This document shows, piece by piece, positions 61,951 to 64,000 of a stretch of DNA of 64,000 nt. The notes under the pieces were generated by a model. The model was not told where the DNA came from, did not search any database, and saw nothing but the letters and a program-made list of their open reading frames with translations. The DNA is taken from positions 186,001 to 250,000 of the forward strand of contig NZ_SUPW01000007.1 in the NCBI RefSeq assembly GCF_013337285.1, given 5' to 3'. Both the position numbers and the translations under genes were made by a program. The stretch's first letter is position 1. Each line of letters opens with the position of its first letter. The DNA comes from Agrobacterium tumefaciens (GTDB lineage: Bacteria > Pseudomonadota > Alphaproteobacteria > Rhizobiales > Rhizobiaceae).

Positions 61951-64000
61951 ATGGACACAGGCATACCGAATTCATCTTCTTCGGCAATGGACACCGATGC
62001 GGGACTAGCGTCGCTTGCGGCGGTCGCGGCGTTTTTTAGAGTCTCCTGTAATCCTGCGGATTTGGCGCGGGAACTGGCTCTGACGGCGCCGGCCGCGCGC
62101 GACGATATTTTAAGGGCGGCAAAGCGTGTCGGCCTCAAGGCGAAGCCTGTCAATGAGAAGCGCTTTTCCGCCGGCAGGGTTCTTCCGACGCCCTGTATCG
62201 CCGTCCTCTCTGACGGCAGCTTTGCGGTCTTTGCAGGAAAGACGGATGAGAATAGCTATCGGCTGGTCGATCCGCTGAGCTTTACGAGCCGGTCCATAGG
62301 CGTCGATGAATTGCTGTCTCTCACCTCAGGAGACTTCATTCTGCTGCAAAGGGGCTTCTCGGATGCGTCAGCATTCCAGCGGCGTTTCGGGTTCGTCTGG
62401 TTCCTTCCGTCCCTGTGGCGTTACCGCAGCGCGCTGGTCCACGTCTTTATCGCGTCGCTTTTCCTGCAGTTCTTCGCGCTCATCACCCCTTTGTTTTTTC
62501 AGGTTGTGGTCGACAAGGTACTGGCCCACCGAAGCTATTCGACGTTGACGGTATTGGTCGTCGGACTTGCCGCAATCGGCCTCTTTGAGGTCATTCTTCA
62601 ATATTTGCGAACCTACGCGCTGACCCACACGACCAACCGGATCGATGTCGAGTTAGGGCGCCGGCTGGTCCGGCATCTCCTGAATTTGCCGCTGAACTAT
62701 TTTGAAACGAGGGCCGCCGGCCAGACCATCGCGCGTGTTCGCGAGCTTGAAACGATCCGTGACTTTTTGACCGGACAAGCACTTTTTTCGGTTCTGGACC
62801 TTATTTTTACGGTGGTGTTCATCGCGGTGCTATTTGCCTATTCCAGCGTGCTGGCCTGGATCGTGGTCGCCTCCATCCCGTTTTTCGTCTTTATCGGATT
62901 TGTCATCCGGCCTTCCCTGAAACATCGCATCGATGAAAAATTCGATCGCGGCGCGCTCAGCCAGCAATTGCTCGTCGAATCCGTTATTGGCATGCAGACT
63001 CTGAAAGCCGCCGCGGTCGAGCCGGTGGTCGCGGCGCAGTTGGAAGAGCGTCTGGCGGCCTATGTGCAATCATCTTTCGCGGCCACCATGCTGGCCGCAA
63101 AGGGCCAGACGACCATCCAATATGTCAACAAGATCACCTCCGCCGCCCTGCTTCTGTTTGGCGCGCAGGCCGTCATTGACAATGAGCTGACGGTGGGCGG
63201 GCTGGTGGCGTTCAACATGATCGCCGGTCAGGTGTTCCAGCCCGTTTTGCGCCTATCGCAGCTTTGGCAGGATTTTCAGCAGGTGCAGGTTTCCGTCGAA
63301 CGCCTGTCGGATATTCTGAATGCGCCGGAGGAACCGAAACCGGCGGTTCCTGTCAGCCTTCCTGCACCCAAGGGCTCCATCACATTCAAGACCGTGAACT
63401 TCCGATATGCGAGCGATGGTCCCGATATCCTTAAGAATATTTCCCTTTCTGTCCGCCCGGGCGATGTTATTGGCATTGTCGGTCCGTCCGGGTCTGGAAA
63501 GTCGACCCTGACAAAACTTTTGCAGCGTTTTTACCTGCCTTCAAGCGGCCAGATCATGGTCGATGGACAGGACATCGCCCACGTCAACCCCGCATGGCTG
63601 CGTTCGAATATCGGTGTCGTGCTGCAGGAAAATATGCTTTTCAATCGCACGATCCACGAAAATATCAGCCTTACCAATCCCGCTATGTCGCGTGCGGCCG
63701 TCATCAATCTCGCCCGCCTGTCGGGTGCCGATGAGTTTGTCGCCAAGCTCCCGAAGGGTTATGACACAGTCATCGAGGAACGCGGCGCGAACCTCTCCGG
63801 CGGCCAGCGGCAAAGGCTGGCGATCGCCCGGGCGCTGTCCAGCAATCCGCCGATCCTAATCCTGGACGAGGCGACCAGCGCTCTCGACTATGAAAGCGAG
63901 CGGCTGGTCCTCGCCAATATGCGTCATATTGTTCAGGGCCGAACGGTGTTGATCATCGCCCATCGGCTTGCGACCATCCGCACGTGTAACCGCATCATTG
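61951..64000 (+). CDS. Type I secretion ABC transporter (HlyB/RtxB type), 3' end outside window
   Basis: 683 residues are visible with no stop before the window ends. Residues 10-130 form a C39-like domain whose catalytic Cys is replaced (DAGLASLAAVAAFF), as in HlyB-type exporters that bind but do not cut the substrate. A six-helix membrane domain follows (about 150-440), then the ATPase with Walker A ([18 protein letters not shown]), signature (LSGGQRQRLAIARAL), Walker B (ILILDEATSALD) and AHRLATI. It exports large calcium-binding proteins in one step with a membrane fusion partner and TolC. It starts 163 bases after the giant gene, its probable cargo. The ribosome site before ATG 61951 is weak; ATG 61987 is an alternative. 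Confidence 0.9.
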   Translation, partial: MDTGIPNSSSSAMDTDAGLASLAAVAAFFRVSCNPADLARELALTAPAARDDILRAAKRVGLKAKPVNEKRFSAGRVLPTPCIAVLSDGSFAVFAGKTDENSYRLVDPLSFTSRSIGVDELLSLTSGDFILLQRGFSDASAFQRRFGFVWFLPSLWRYRSALVHVFIASLFLQFFALITPLFFQVVVDKVLAHRSYSTLTVLVVGLAAIGLFEVILQYLRTYALTHTTNRIDVELGRRLVRHLLNLPLNYFETRAAGQTIARVRELETIRDFLTGQALFSVLDLIFTVVFIAVLFAYSSVLAWIVVASIPFFVFIGFVIRPSLKHRIDEKFDRGALSQQLLVESVIGMQTLKAAAVEPVVAAQLEERLAAYVQSSFAATMLAAKGQTTIQYVNKITSAALLLFGAQAVIDNELTVGGLVAFNMIAGQVFQPVLRLSQLWQDFQQVQVSVERLSDILNAPEEPKPAVPVSLPAPKGSITFKTVNFRYASDGPDILKNISLSVRPGDVIGIVGPSGSGKSTLTKLLQRFYLPSSGQIMVDGQDIAHVNPAWLRSNIGVVLQENMLFNRTIHENISLTNPAMSRAAVINLARLSGADEFVAKLPKGYDTVIEERGANLSGGQRQRLAIARALSSNPPILILDEATSALDYESERLVLANMRHIVQGRTVLIIAHRLATIRTCNRII

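Noticed and set aside
61760..61987. 75-residue minus-strand frame between the giant gene and the transporter
   Set aside because: No family, no ribosome site and overlap with both genes.

Overview
The window looks like chromosomal DNA of a Rhizobiaceae alphaproteobacterium, most likely Agrobacterium or a close Rhizobium. The reasons are a bioBFDAZ operon that uses the FabH-like BioZ, candidate BioR and IolR operators, a hutXWV-hutH2-hutC block as in rhizobia, an arginase/ornithine cyclodeaminase pair with a divergent Lrp-type regulator, and high-GC coding sequence. This assignment comes from reading alone; no search was run.

Layout. 0-6 kb: the end of an EptA-type phosphoethanolamine transferase with an OmpR/EnvZ-type two-component pair, a DUF1612 helix-turn-helix protein, a small helix-turn-helix protein and a class III adenylate cyclase. 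6-11 kb: inositol dehydrogenase behind a near-perfect IolR-type operator, a DMT exporter, ornithine cyclodeaminase and arginase with a divergent AsnC regulator, and tRNA-Gln. 11-16.4 kb: the biotin operon, read on the minus strand with ATGA overlaps. 16.6-23.1 kb: a YjaB-like acetyltransferase, an AraC regulator with a start-codon problem, an unknown winged-helix protein, then a second envelope locus (PAP2 lipid phosphatase, two-component pair, VirK/YbjX protein). 23.2-27.6 kb: a copper-handling operon (His-rich secreted protein, lipoprotein, TolC-type lipoprotein, Tat-exported multicopper oxidase, cupredoxin, CusF-like protein). 27.6-32 kb: an MFS exporter, a divergent LysR regulator and an FAD monooxygenase.

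32-35.6 kb holds a PspA/IM30-like, YqiJ-like and YqiK-flotillin membrane-stress operon. Its first gene carries an N-terminal domain that looks like the nuclease-free front end of a TnpB transposon protein, and a good internal ribosome site precedes the PspA part.

35.6-38.8 kb is the most surprising stretch. Four separate pairs of hairpins with ACGR tetraloops, one pair on the minus strand and three on the plus strand, match the guanidine-II (mini-ykkC) riboswitch. They precede a lone MrpF-type antiporter subunit, a ChaA cation/proton antiporter, a short open frame, and a stand-alone second ATP synthase subunit a. This suggests a guanidine-responsive ion/proton handling module, which is not the usual SMR exporter or guanidine-degradation context.

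39-46 kb: a GntR remnant, a ProC-like reductase, and the hutXWV transporter with a HutH2-type protein that has lost the Ala-Ser-Gly triad of the MIO cofactor, divergent from hutC with two matching operator candidates. 46-51 kb: a Csu-type chaperone-usher pilus operon (spore coat U subunits, chaperone, usher). 51-52.1 kb: fused, decayed IS3 and IS66 fragments. 52.1-64 kb: an AT-rich entry into an accessory locus with a phage-type GNAT protein, a small membrane protein, a 2783-residue secreted protein (Hint domain, about two dozen DxNGDG calcium-loop repeats, YD/RHS-like repeats, two copies of a calcium-binding end module) and the start of a type I secretion ABC transporter that runs off the window.
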